In this document: positions 9,489 to 18,255 of the stretch, in pieces
Position numbering within the stretch: the first letter of the stretch is position 1
Layout: the number at the start of each line of letters is the position of its first letter
NCBI GenBank assembly: GCA_020099315.1
Contig: CP083650.1
Coordinates: 1,674,001 to 1,738,000, forward strand
Reading direction: 5' to 3'
From: Citrobacter europaeus
GTDB lineage: Bacteria; Pseudomonadota; Gammaproteobacteria; Enterobacterales; Enterobacteriaceae
Length of the DNA: 64,000 bases
The notes under the pieces: generated by a model
Databases searched by the model: none
Told to the model about the DNA's origin: nothing
What the model saw: the letters and a program-made list of their open reading frames with translations, nothing else
Made by a program: the position numbers and the translations under genes

Positions 9489-10276
9489 ACGGTAACCTCC
9501 TTCACATGGTAAGCCGGGTTCCAGCGCAGCCAGATTCGCTCCAGCAATTGGGCGCTGACGTCGGCCAATTTGCCGAGCAGGGCGTAGAGAATAATGGCCA
9601 CCACGACCACATCGGTTTGCAGAAATTCGCGGGCGTTCATCGCCAGGTAACCGATACCGGCATTGGCTGAAATGGTTTCTGCGACGATAAGCGTCAGCCA
9701 CATCAGTCCGAGAGCAAAACGTACGCCGACCATAATTGAGGGCAGGGCTCCTGGGAGGATCACATGAAGGAACAGTGAAAAGCCGGACAACCCATAGCTG
9801 CGCGCCATTTCTACCAGCCCACGATCGATATTACGGATCCCATGCCAGGTGTTAATGTAAATCGGGAACAGCGTGCCCAGGGCGACGAGAAAGATCTTGG
9901 CGGATTCATCAATACCGAACCACAAAATTACCAGCGGGATCAGCGCCAGATGCGGTACGTTACGTAGCATCTGCACCGAAGTATCCAGCAGACGTTCTCC
10001 CCAACGCGAAAGACCGCTGATCAGTCCCAGCGTCAGGCCAATCGATCCACCGATGGAGAATCCGATCAGCGCGCGCCATGAGCTGATTGCCAGATGCTGC
10101 CAAAGCTCGCCGCTGGCGGAAAGCGTCCAGAAGGCTTCGACAACGCCCTCCGGTGAGGGCAGGATGCGGGTGGACAGCCAGCCCATTGATGATGCGAGCT
10201 GCCAGAGCGCCACCATACCTACCGGTAAAAACCAGGGCGCGAGGCGCAATAACCACCTGTTTTTAGGCGTTGTCAT
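9485..10276 (-). CDS. ssuC: Aliphatic sulfonate ABC transporter permease
   Basis: Inner-membrane permease of the SsuABC sulfonate importer. 263 residues from the ATG at 10276 (MTTPKNRWLLRLAPWFLPVG); the open frame above this start belongs to ssuD in another phase. About six hydrophobic segments and the permease-ATPase contact (EAA) segment MARSYGLSGFSLFLHVILPG are visible. It lies 10 bases after ssuD and overlaps ssuB by 4. Confidence 0.95.
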   Translation of the reverse strand: MTTPKNRWLLRLAPWFLPVGMVALWQLASSMGWLSTRILPSPEGVVEAFWTLSASGELWQHLAISSWRALIGFSIGGSIGLTLGLISGLSRWGERLLDTSVQMLRNVPHLALIPLVILWFGIDESAKIFLVALGTLFPIYINTWHGIRNIDRGLVEMARSYGLSGFSLFLHVILPGALPSIMVGVRFALGLMWLTLIVAETISANAGIGYLAMNAREFLQTDVVVVAIILYALLGKLADVSAQLLERIWLRWNPAYHVKEVTV

Positions 10277-10286
10277 TCGCAGCTCC

Positions 10287-11432
10287 TTAGCTTTGCGCGA
10301 CTTTGCGCGGGATAAATTCGTTTGCCACCGCTTCGCCTTGTTGTTGCAGGCGTTGTGGCTGCGGAAGTTCTGGTATAGCGACATCCAGGTGAGGGAACAG
10401 CAGCTCGCCAACCTTGTACGCCTCTTCCAGATGCGGATACCCGGACAACACAAAGCTGTCGATTCCCAGTGCGGCATACTCGTTGATACGCGCCGCGACC
10501 GTCGGACCATCTCCGACCAGCGCGGTACCCGCGCCACCGCGAACCAGTCCAACACCTGCCCACAGATTCGGACTAATTTCCAGTTTGTCGCGTTTACCGT
10601 TGTGCAGTGCCGCCATTCGCTGCTGACCAACTGAATCCGTTCTTGAGAAGGCGGCCTGGGCTTTGGCAATGGTGTCGTCATCCAGATGGGCTATCAGACG
10701 ATCCGCTGCCTGCCATGCCTCTTGCGTTGTCTCCCGTACGATCACATGCAGACGAATACCAAAGCGGATCTTGCGCCCAAGCGCCGCCGCTTTGGTTCGC
10801 ACCTGTTCAATCTTCGCTTTCACCTGCTCAGGGGGCTCGCCCCAGGTCAGATAGAGATCAACCTGCTCGGCAGCAAGGTCTTGTGCGACATCAGACGAGC
10901 CGCCGAAATAAAGCGGTGGCCGGGGTTGTTGTACGGGAGGGAAAAACAGCTTCGCGCCGCGAACATGAATATGTTTGCCGTTGAAATCCACCGTTTCACC
11001 TTGCAGCAGTCGCCGCCAGACCTGAGTAAATTCAGCAGAGGCTTCATAGCGCTCGGTGTGATCGAGGAACACACCGTCACCAGCCAGTTCCTGTGGATCG
11101 CTACCGGTCACCAGGTTAAATAACGCCCGGCCGTTTGAAAGTCTGTCGAGCGTAGCAGCCTGACGCGCGGCGACCGTCGGCGAGGTTACGCTTGGACGCA
11201 ACGCGACCAGGAACTTTAATCGCTGGGTGACCGGGATCATCGAGGCGGCGACCAGCCAGGCATCTTCGCAGGAGCGACCGGTTGGGATGAGAACACCGGT
11301 AAATCCCAGGCGATCGGCCGTTTGCGCAATTTGTTGCAGATATCCGTGATCGACCGGGCGCGAACCTTCTTCTGTCCCCAGATAATGGCCGTCACCGTGG
11401 GTGGGTAAAAACCAGAACATGTTCAGACTCAT
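10287..11432 (-). CDS. ssuD: FMNH2-dependent alkanesulfonate monooxygenase
   Basis: Cleaves the C-S bond of C1-C14 alkanesulfonates with O2 and FMNH2, releasing sulfite and the aldehyde. It uses reduced flavin from SsuE. 381 residues in the luciferase-like fold, the same length as in E. coli, opening MSLNMFWFLPTHGDGHYLG. It overlaps the ssuA stop by 4 bases (11429-11432). No damage seen. Confidence 0.97.
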   Translation of the reverse strand: MSLNMFWFLPTHGDGHYLGTEEGSRPVDHGYLQQIAQTADRLGFTGVLIPTGRSCEDAWLVAASMIPVTQRLKFLVALRPSVTSPTVAARQAATLDRLSNGRALFNLVTGSDPQELAGDGVFLDHTERYEASAEFTQVWRRLLQGETVDFNGKHIHVRGAKLFFPPVQQPRPPLYFGGSSDVAQDLAAEQVDLYLTWGEPPEQVKAKIEQVRTKAAALGRKIRFGIRLHVIVRETTQEAWQAADRLIAHLDDDTIAKAQAAFSRTDSVGQQRMAALHNGKRDKLEISPNLWAGVGLVRGGAGTALVGDGPTVAARINEYAALGIDSFVLSGYPHLEEAYKVGELLFPHLDVAIPELPQPQRLQQQGEAVANEFIPRKVAQS

Positions 11433-12403
11433 AATTTTTCTCCTGCCTGTTGAGTGGGTTGCCAGATACGCTGGCGAATATCGATTTTTTTCGGCAGCAA
11501 CCGGTTGTCATAAAACAGATCGGCGGTTTGTTGTTGCAGAGCGGCAACAGAAGCGCTGACGGGCTTGATGGTGGTTGGCGGGCGGTGATCCAGATAAGAC
11601 GCAATGACCGGCTCGGACAGGCCCATGGTTTTAGCCAGCAAGGAAATGCTTTGTTGGCGCTGGCTGAGGGTTAACGCATCGGCCTGGCTAAAGGTATCCA
11701 GCACGCCAAGTACAAAAGCACCATTTTTCTCGGCATAAGGACGTGCTGCGAGATAAAACGAACCGGTCTGTTTGAGGTCTGAACCGTCTTTTAGCACGCG
11801 TACATCGCCTTGCAGTAATGCGGCGGAATAGTAGGGATCCCAGATAGCCCACGCATCCACGTTTCCTTGCTGGAAGGCCGCTCGCGCATCTGCAGGAGTC
11901 AGATAAGTCGGCTGAATATCGGTAAATTTCAACCCGGCTTGTTGCAGCGCACGGAGCAGTAAATTGTGGGCGCTGGAACCTTTCTGAAAGGCGACTTTAT
12001 GTCCTTTAAGCTGCTCGACGCTCTGGATCGGGCTATTTTTCGGCACCAGAATTACTTCGGCTTTTGGTTTAGGCGGTTCAACGCCCACGTAAACCAGATC
12101 GGCTCCGGCGGCCTGGGCGAAAATCGGCGGAATGTCACCGGTAGTGCCGAGATCGATACTGCCGATATTGAGTGCTTCCAGCATTTGCGGCCCAGCCGGG
12201 AATTCAACCCACGAGATTTTGGTCTGCGGGTAGCGTTTCTCCAGTAGCTGATGGCTTTTAGCCAGCACCATACTGACGCTTCCTTTTTGATAACCAATGC
12301 GCAGGGCATCGGGGGCCGATTCTGCGGCATGCCCCAGGGTTGACAGTGACAACAGCCCGGTCAGCGCCAGCCAGGACGTGTGACGCTTGAGAAGATCAAG
12401 CAT
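11429..12403 (-). CDS. ssuA: Aliphatic sulfonate-binding periplasmic protein
   Basis: Periplasmic solute-binding protein that delivers alkanesulfonates to SsuBC. 324 residues from the ATG at 12403, chosen because GAGG lies 8 bases upstream; a GTG three codons earlier (12412) is the alternative. A hydrophobic signal peptide (about residues 10-27, ending near GHA-AES) precedes the NMT1/SBP_bac fold starting ALRIGYQKG. The first 8 bases overlap the end of ssuE. Confidence 0.94.
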   Translation of the reverse strand: MLDLLKRHTSWLALTGLLSLSTLGHAAESAPDALRIGYQKGSVSMVLAKSHQLLEKRYPQTKISWVEFPAGPQMLEALNIGSIDLGTTGDIPPIFAQAAGADLVYVGVEPPKPKAEVILVPKNSPIQSVEQLKGHKVAFQKGSSAHNLLLRALQQAGLKFTDIQPTYLTPADARAAFQQGNVDAWAIWDPYYSAALLQGDVRVLKDGSDLKQTGSFYLAARPYAEKNGAFVLGVLDTFSQADALTLSQRQQSISLLAKTMGLSEPVIASYLDHRPPTTIKPVSASVAALQQQTADLFYDNRLLPKKIDIRQRIWQPTQQAGEKL

Positions 12404-12971
12404 GGGCGGCACCTCGCAGGGTGTTCAGTTGAGGGAGTTGGATATCGCGACGATGCAACGCCAGCCAGAAGGTGTCGAGCGCACTGTCCAGACGCTGCTG
12501 CAGGTTGGGCGTAAACTGCGGTTTATGTTGATAATCGATGACCTGCGAATCATCGGCAAACACGCCGTGCAGGATCTCCTGAGCTTTTAACGCGCTCAGG
12601 ACCGGTTTCAGGGCGTAATCGACGGCCAGTAAATGCGCTACGCTGCCGCCGGTCGCCAGCGGCAAAACCACTTTTCCTTCCAGCGCCCGCTCGGGGAGCA
12701 AATCGAGCAGCGTTTTCAGTGCGCCAGAGTAAGCGGCTTTATAGACCGGGGTTGCGACAATCAGCCCGTCAGCATCCTGCAGTTGTTCGATAAATGTCTT
12801 TAACGCCGGACTGTCGAAACGGGCATAGATCAGGTCTTCCGGGGTAAAGTTGTGCAGATTCCAGTGAAAGATTTCGACATCCTGATCGTTTAGTTTTTCT
12901 CGGGCATATTCCAGTAACGCACTGGAGCGAGAAGGAAAGCGAGGGCTCCCCGCCAGAGTGATGACGCGCAT
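12396..12971 (-). CDS. ssuE: NADPH-dependent FMN reductase
   Basis: Flavodoxin-like reductase that makes FMNH2 for SsuD. 191 residues, the E. coli length, with the flavin-binding start TLAGSPRFPSRSSALLEYA. First gene of ssuEADCB, divergent from pyrD. The 240-bp gap to pyrD should carry the Cbl-dependent sulfur-starvation promoter (known for E. coli); I could not pick out the activator site with confidence. Confidence 0.96.
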   Translation of the reverse strand: MRVITLAGSPRFPSRSSALLEYAREKLNDQDVEIFHWNLHNFTPEDLIYARFDSPALKTFIEQLQDADGLIVATPVYKAAYSGALKTLLDLLPERALEGKVVLPLATGGSVAHLLAVDYALKPVLSALKAQEILHGVFADDSQVIDYQHKPQFTPNLQQRLDSALDTFWLALHRRDIQLPQLNTLRGAAHA

Positions 12972-13112
12972 AATTTCATTCTCCCCTTATAACCAATTGT
13001 TTGCTTTTAATTAACATTGATAACAATTTATGCAGTCTGGCAGAGAGGCTTTGTTTATCGAAATGATTTATACGGGATAGAAAAGTTGGAAATTGAATAA
13101 AAAGGCAGGGGC

Positions 13113-13128
13113 GAGGAAAACGATTGCT
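13113..13128 (+). promoter_or_regulatory. PurR-type operator upstream of pyrD
   Basis: GAGGAAAACGATTGCT matches the core of the PurR operator consensus (ACGCAAACGTTTGCGT) and lies about 100 bp ahead of pyrD, where E. coli pyrD has its PurR site. Confidence 0.6.
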
Positions 13129-13170
13129 ATTTATTGCCGCAGGTCAATTCCCTTTTTGCTCGCGATCGCA

Positions 13171-13209
13171 CATAATACGCCCCCGGTTTGCACACCGGGA
13201 ATCCAGGAG
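13171..13209 (+). promoter_or_regulatory. pyrD start region: -10, C-run start sites and SD-occluding hairpin
   Basis: A CATAAT -10 (13171-13176) is followed by a C-rich start site and an inverted repeat CCCGGT/ACCGGG (13182-13187 with 13194-13199) just before the AGGAG ribosome binding site (13205-13209). In E. coli and Salmonella, nucleotide levels shift the start by a base or two, which decides whether this hairpin forms and blocks translation. The same parts are seen here. Confidence 0.8.
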
Positions 13210-13214
13210 AGTTC

Positions 13215-14225
13215 ATGTACTACCCCTTCGTTCGTAAAGCCCTTTTTCAGCTCGATCCAGAGCGCGCCCATGAATTGACATTCCAGCAATTACGTCGCAT
13301 TACCGGCACGCCGCTCGAAGCGCTTGTCCGCCAGAAAGTACCCGCAAAACCGGTTACCTGTATGGGGCTGACGTTTAAAAATCCACTCGGGCTTGCTGCC
13401 GGACTGGATAAAGACGGGGAGTGCATTGACGCACTCGGCGCGATGGGATTTGGCTCCATTGAGATTGGTACCGTGACGCCGCGGCCTCAGCCGGGTAACG
13501 ATAAACCGCGTCTGTTCCGTCTGGTCGATGCGGAAGGTTTGATCAACCGCATGGGGTTTAATAACCTGGGGGTTGATAACCTGGTTGAGAACGTTAAAAA
13601 ATCGCATTTTGACGGTATTCTGGGGATTAATATTGGTAAGAATAAAGATACTCCGGTAGAGAATGGCAAAGATGACTATCTGATTTGTATGGAAAAAGTC
13701 TATGCTTACGCCGGTTATATCGCGATTAATATCTCTTCACCAAATACACCGGGATTACGTACACTGCAATACGGCGAGGCGCTGGACGATCTCCTGACGG
13801 CAATTAAAAATAAGCAAAATGATCTGCAAGCGATCCACCATAAATATGTTCCGGTGGCGGTAAAGATCGCGCCGGATCTTTCTCTGGAAGAACTGATCCA
13901 GGTTGCTGACAGTTTAGTTCGTCATAATATTGATGGCGTAATTGCAACTAACACTACTCTCGATCGTTCTCTCGTTCAGGGAATGAAAAATTGCGATCAA
14001 ATGGGGGGCCTGAGCGGTCGACCATTGCAATTAAAAAGTACAGAAATTATTCGCCAGCTGTCTCAGGAATTAAAAGGTCAACTGCCGATTATTGGTGTTG
14101 GCGGTATCGACTCGGTGATTGCCGCGCGTGAGAAAATAGCTGCCGGTGCAACCCTCGTTCAGATTTATTCAGGCTTTATTTTTAAAGGCCCACCGTTGAT
14201 TAAAGAAATCGTCGCCAATATCTGA
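13215..14225 (+). CDS. pyrD: Dihydroorotate dehydrogenase (quinone), class 2
   Basis: Membrane-associated FMN enzyme that oxidises dihydroorotate to orotate and passes electrons to quinone, the fourth step of pyrimidine synthesis. 336 residues from the ATG at 13215, which has AGGAG 5 bases upstream; an earlier ATG at 13188 lies inside the leader hairpin and is not used. The N-terminal helices for the membrane (MYYPFVRKALFQLDPERAHE) and the class 2 catalytic serine segment NISSPNTPGLR are present. Confidence 0.97.
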   Translation: MYYPFVRKALFQLDPERAHELTFQQLRRITGTPLEALVRQKVPAKPVTCMGLTFKNPLGLAAGLDKDGECIDALGAMGFGSIEIGTVTPRPQPGNDKPRLFRLVDAEGLINRMGFNNLGVDNLVENVKKSHFDGILGINIGKNKDTPVENGKDDYLICMEKVYAYAGYIAINISSPNTPGLRTLQYGEALDDLLTAIKNKQNDLQAIHHKYVPVAVKIAPDLSLEELIQVADSLVRHNIDGVIATNTTLDRSLVQGMKNCDQMGGLSGRPLQLKSTEIIRQLSQELKGQLPIIGVGGIDSVIAAREKIAAGATLVQIYSGFIFKGPPLIKEIVANI

Positions 14226-14244
14226 ATGCTACCTTAATCACAAT

Positions 14245-14276
14245 CCAGGGCTTTATTTCTGGCCCTGGTTGTTTTA
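14245..14276 (+). terminator. pyrD terminator
   Basis: CCAGGGC/GCCCTGG stem (14245-14251 with 14262-14268) followed by TTGTTTTAT. Confidence 0.8.
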
Positions 14277-14390
14277 TATTCCTTTACTGTTGCTTATTTA
14301 AACATTCTGAGCTTTTATTATTAGGGCAATAAACGAAGCGGCAAAAGGATACTGTCGTAACGGCGATGATTAAGGAAAGGAGAGAAACTG

Positions 14391-14933
14391 ATGCGAATTA
14401 AACCCGACGATAACTGGCGCTGGTATTATGATGAAGAGCACGATCGTATGATGCTCGATTTAGCCAATGGCATGTTATTCCGTTCGCGTTTTGCTCGTAA
14501 AATGCTCACTCCTGATGCATTTTCTCCGTCGGGTTTTTGTGTCGATGACGCCGCGCTTTATTTTTCCTTTGAAGAAAAATGTCGCTACCTTGATTTAGCC
14601 AAAGAGCAAAAAGCGGAACTGGTGCTTAATGCGCTGGTGGCGATTCGTTACCTTAAACCGCAAATGCCAAAAAGCTGGCACTTTGTCGCACACGGTATTA
14701 ACTGGTCGCCGGTCGTGGGTGACGCTGCCTGTGTTGATTTAAGCGATACCGATGAACAGGTTAACCTGTTAGTGGTTGAGCCGGGGGAAAACGCCGCGCT
14801 TTGTCTGCTTGCACAACCTGGTGTGGTTATTGCCGGGCGCACAATGCAACTTGGCGACGCGATTAAAATAATGAATGACAGACTGAAACCGCAGGTTATT
14901 GCCGACAGTTTCAGCCTTGAACAGGCGGTTTAA
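14391..14933 (+). CDS. zapC: Cell division protein ZapC
   Basis: Small cytosolic FtsZ-binding protein that bundles FtsZ polymers and supports Z-ring assembly. 180 residues, the E. coli ZapC (YcbW) length, opening MRIKPDDNWRWYYDEEHD. GGAAAGGAGAG lies just upstream as a strong ribosome binding site. Its stop overlaps the stop of the convergent ycbX by 3 bases. Confidence 0.95.
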   Translation: MRIKPDDNWRWYYDEEHDRMMLDLANGMLFRSRFARKMLTPDAFSPSGFCVDDAALYFSFEEKCRYLDLAKEQKAELVLNALVAIRYLKPQMPKSWHFVAHGINWSPVVGDAACVDLSDTDEQVNLLVVEPGENAALCLLAQPGVVIAGRTMQLGDAIKIMNDRLKPQVIADSFSLEQAV

Positions 14934-16036
14934 CTCTCCAGCCTGATTGTCGTTTTGGGAACGCAACTGCAGCACAGAATCGTCCCGTCATCACCAATCG
15001 CTGATTTTTTCAGTGGACTAACTTCGCCTTCCAGCAGTCGAATTCGACAGCATCCGCAAATTCCAGCCCGGCATGAATAGGGAACCCGGATACCCTGGTT
15101 TTCAAGCTGTTCAAGCAATACCTGCTGATTATTTCCGCGAAAAGTCTGTCCCTGCCAGTCAATAAGCACGGTGGCATCAGGCTGTTGTTGCTGTACAGTA
15201 TCGTCTGATTCAGCCGCGCCATACGCTCTCGCAGGACCAGTAGCCAAAATTTCTACTTCATCGCCTACGCGAATAACACCACTGTTGCGCGCGATAAGAT
15301 TCTGGCCGAAATCAACGTCGCCGTTATCCACCGCAGTTCGGAAGGTTTGCAGCGTGGCGAGCGGCTCACCGGACGGATGTTTCAGGCCTTTTTCTGGGCT
15401 AACTGTCGTGAAAATGCAGCGGCTACAGGGTTTTGCCACATCAAAAATGACCTCGCCAATGCGAATCACTTTCCAGGTATCTTCTTCCCAGGCGTCAGCC
15501 CCCGAAACTACCAGATTGGGGCGAAACTGTTCCATTTTGACGCTTGCCGGACATCGCTGTTGCAGATCGCGCAGAGATGCTTCGTTGGCCAGCAGGTAGG
15601 GATAGCCATCGGCGAAGGACAAAGGAATATCCGCGTGACGCTTCACCCGGCGCGTCAGCTGCTGACCGACCCAGCGTAGTTGTACGTCACGGGAGAAAAA
15701 GCCGCTAAGCCACTGGTTGATAGCCGCAGGCGCAATACGCGCGGTAAAATGGTTTCCCCATACTTCTGTCGGCGCATCCTGGGTCGCGAAGTCGGCAAAT
15801 CGCACGAGCGCGCTGCTGCCGTCTGGGGCCGTAAGATGCAACCCATCGTGGAAAGGGGAAGGCGTAAAGCGGACCATTTGTGGGAACTGTCGGGCGGTAA
15901 TGAACGTCCCGTCAGTCTCGGTAATCATAAATATACGATCAAAGGCAAGACCGCTAACGTCTGCCAGGGCGTGCGTGAGTCCAATTCCACGCATTGATTT
16001 AACCGGATGAATAAAAAGTCGGGTCAACGTTACCAC
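14930..16036 (-). CDS. ycbX: MOSC and 2Fe-2S ferredoxin domain protein YcbX
   Basis: Molybdenum-cofactor-dependent protein known in E. coli to detoxify N-hydroxylated base analogues. A GTG start at 16036 with AAGGGGC just upstream gives 368 residues, one less than E. coli; the open frame starts at an ATG 11 codons further up that has no good ribosome binding site. MOSC_N (1-120) and MOSC (about 120-265, with conserved CSRC) are followed by a ferredoxin domain with cysteines in CRAGICGCC and CCSC. The CGCC here, with an extra Cys where E. coli has CGSC, is a small difference. Confidence 0.92.
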   Translation of the reverse strand: MVTLTRLFIHPVKSMRGIGLTHALADVSGLAFDRIFMITETDGTFITARQFPQMVRFTPSPFHDGLHLTAPDGSSALVRFADFATQDAPTEVWGNHFTARIAPAAINQWLSGFFSRDVQLRWVGQQLTRRVKRHADIPLSFADGYPYLLANEASLRDLQQRCPASVKMEQFRPNLVVSGADAWEEDTWKVIRIGEVIFDVAKPCSRCIFTTVSPEKGLKHPSGEPLATLQTFRTAVDNGDVDFGQNLIARNSGVIRVGDEVEILATGPARAYGAAESDDTVQQQQPDATVLIDWQGQTFRGNNQQVLLEQLENQGIRVPYSCRAGICGCCRIRLLEGEVSPLKKSAIGDDGTILCCSCVPKTTIRLES

Positions 16037-16073
16037 TGCACAGCCCCTTGAACGAAAATAAGCCTTCAACTTT

Positions 16074-16101
16074 ATGACATACAGCCCATATTAGCTATAA
16101 T
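16074..16101 (+). promoter_or_regulatory. Sigma-70 promoter for rlmL
   Basis: ATGACA (16074-16079), a 16-base spacer and TATAAT (16096-16101), 34 bp ahead of the rlmL start and pointing toward it. Confidence 0.55.
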
Positions 16102-16134
16102 GCGCAGCAATTTTCCAGGAGTAAAAGTGACATT

Positions 16135-18243
16135 ATGAATTCTCTGTTTGCCAGTACGGCCCGTGGGCTGGAAGAGCTGTTAAAAACTGAACTTGAAAAC
16201 CTCGGCGCGCTGGAGTGTCAGGTCGTTCAGGGTGGGGTCCATTTTAAGGGCGACACGCGGCTTGTTTACCAGAGCCTGATGTGGAGCCGCCTGGCCTCGC
16301 GCATTATCCTGCCGATGGGAGAGTGCAAGGTCTACAGCGATCTTGATCTGTACCTCGGCGTTCAGGCAATCGACTGGACAGAGATATTTAATCCCGGTGC
16401 TACCTTTGCCGTTCATTTTAGCGGCCTGAACGAAACCATTCGTAACAGCCAGTACGGCGCGCTGAAGGTCAAGGATGCGATTGTCGATGCCTTTACCCGT
16501 AAAAATCTGCCGCGTCCGAATGTGGATCGTGAATCTCCGGATCTGCGCATCAACGTCTGGTTGAACAAAGATACCGCCAGCATTGCGCTCGATTTGAGCG
16601 GTGATGGTTTGCATCAGCGCGGTTATCGCGATCGCGCGGGTCAGGCGCCGATTAAAGAGACGCTGGCCGCCGCTATTGTTATGCGTTCTGGCTGGCAGCC
16701 TGGCACACCGTTACTCGACCCGATGTGCGGCTCCGGCACGCTGCTGATTGAAGCGGCGATGTGGGCAACCGATCGCGCGCCGGGCCTGCACCGTGGGTAC
16801 TGGGGCTTCAGCGGTTGGGCGCAGCACGACGAAGCTGTCTGGCAAGAAGTTAAAGCCGAAGCGCAGGTGCGTGCGCGTAAGGGACTGGCTGACTATACTT
16901 CGCATTTCTACGGCTCTGACAGCGATGCGCGCGTGATTGAAAAAGCGCGTAGTAACGCTCGCCGCGCCGGGATTGCCGATCTGATGACGTTTGACGTGAA
17001 AGATGTCGCCAAATTGAGTAATCCGCTGCCAAAAGGACCGTACGGGACGGTTATCAGTAACCCGCCATACGGCGAACGTCTGGATAGCGAACCGGCGCTG
17101 ATTGCCCTGCACAGCCTGCTGGGCCGTACGATGAAAAACCAGTTTGGCGGCTGGAATTTGTCGCTGTTCAGCGCTTCTCCGGATCTGCTCAGCAGTTTGC
17201 AATTACGTGCCGACAAGCAGTTCAAAGCGAAAAACGGCCCGCTGGATTGTGTCCAGAAGAACTATCACGTTGCAGAGACCACCGCGGACAGCAAGCCTGC
17301 CACGGTAGCGGAAGATTATGCCAACCGCCTGCGCAAGAATATTAAGAAGCTGGAAAAATGGGCGCGTCAGGAAGGGATTGAATGCTATCGCCTGTATGAC
17401 GCTGACCTGCCGGAATACAACGTTGCAGTGGACCGTTACGGTGAGTGGGTCGTGGTTCAGGAATATGCCCCACCGAAGACGGTTGATGCGCAAAAAGCGC
17501 GTCAACGCCTGTTCGACATCATTGCCGCAACGCTGTCGGTACTGGAAATCGCGCCAAATAAACTGGTGCTGAAAACCCGTGAACGTCAGAAAGGGAAAAA
17601 TCAGTATCAGAAGATGAATGAGAAGGGTGAATTCATTGAGGTAAGCGAGTACAACGCGCGCCTGTGGGTTAACCTGACAGACTATCTTGATACGGGCTTA
17701 TTCCTCGATCACCGTATTGCGCGCCGCATGCTGGGACAGATGAGTAAAGGTAAGGATTTCCTTAACCTGTTCTCCTACACCGGCAGCGCCAGCGTACATG
17801 CCGGACTGGGTGGTGCGCGTAGCACCACGACGGTTGATATGTCGCGTACCTACCTGGAATGGGCGGAACGCAACCTGCGTCTGAATGGCCTGAGCGGTCG
17901 CGCTCACCGTTTAATTCAGGCCGATTGCCTGGGCTGGCTGCGCGATGCCAATGAACAGTTTGATCTGATTTTCATTGACCCGCCGACGTTCTCTAACTCA
18001 AAACGTATGGAAGACTCGTTTGATGTGCAGCGCGACCATCTGGCGCTGATGAAAGATCTGAAACGTCTGCTGCGTAAAGACGGCACGATAATGTTCTCTA
18101 ACAACAAACGTGGGTTCCGTATGGATCTAGACGGTCTGGCTGAACTGGGATTGAAAGCACAAGAAATTACCCAAAAAACGCTTTCCCAGGACTTTGCCCG
18201 TAACCGACAGATCCACAATTGCTGGCTGATTACCGCAGCCTGA
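16135..18243 (+). CDS. rlmL: Bifunctional 23S rRNA methyltransferase RlmKL
   Basis: Two fused SAM-dependent methyltransferases that modify 23S rRNA in domain V: m2G2445 by the N-terminal part (RlmL) and m7G2069 by the C-terminal part (RlmK). 702 residues, the E. coli length. A THUMP domain (about 40-155), the first catalytic motif NPPYGERL near residue 309, and the second catalytic domain with DPPTFSNSKR near 615 are visible. uup follows 12 bases later and is probably co-transcribed. Confidence 0.96.
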   Translation: MNSLFASTARGLEELLKTELENLGALECQVVQGGVHFKGDTRLVYQSLMWSRLASRIILPMGECKVYSDLDLYLGVQAIDWTEIFNPGATFAVHFSGLNETIRNSQYGALKVKDAIVDAFTRKNLPRPNVDRESPDLRINVWLNKDTASIALDLSGDGLHQRGYRDRAGQAPIKETLAAAIVMRSGWQPGTPLLDPMCGSGTLLIEAAMWATDRAPGLHRGYWGFSGWAQHDEAVWQEVKAEAQVRARKGLADYTSHFYGSDSDARVIEKARSNARRAGIADLMTFDVKDVAKLSNPLPKGPYGTVISNPPYGERLDSEPALIALHSLLGRTMKNQFGGWNLSLFSASPDLLSSLQLRADKQFKAKNGPLDCVQKNYHVAETTADSKPATVAEDYANRLRKNIKKLEKWARQEGIECYRLYDADLPEYNVAVDRYGEWVVVQEYAPPKTVDAQKARQRLFDIIAATLSVLEIAPNKLVLKTRERQKGKNQYQKMNEKGEFIEVSEYNARLWVNLTDYLDTGLFLDHRIARRMLGQMSKGKDFLNLFSYTGSASVHAGLGGARSTTTVDMSRTYLEWAERNLRLNGLSGRAHRLIQADCLGWLRDANEQFDLIFIDPPTFSNSKRMEDSFDVQRDHLALMKDLKRLLRKDGTIMFSNNKRGFRMDLDGLAELGLKAQEITQKTLSQDFARNRQIHNCWLITAA

Positions 18244-18255
18244 AAGGATAAATAG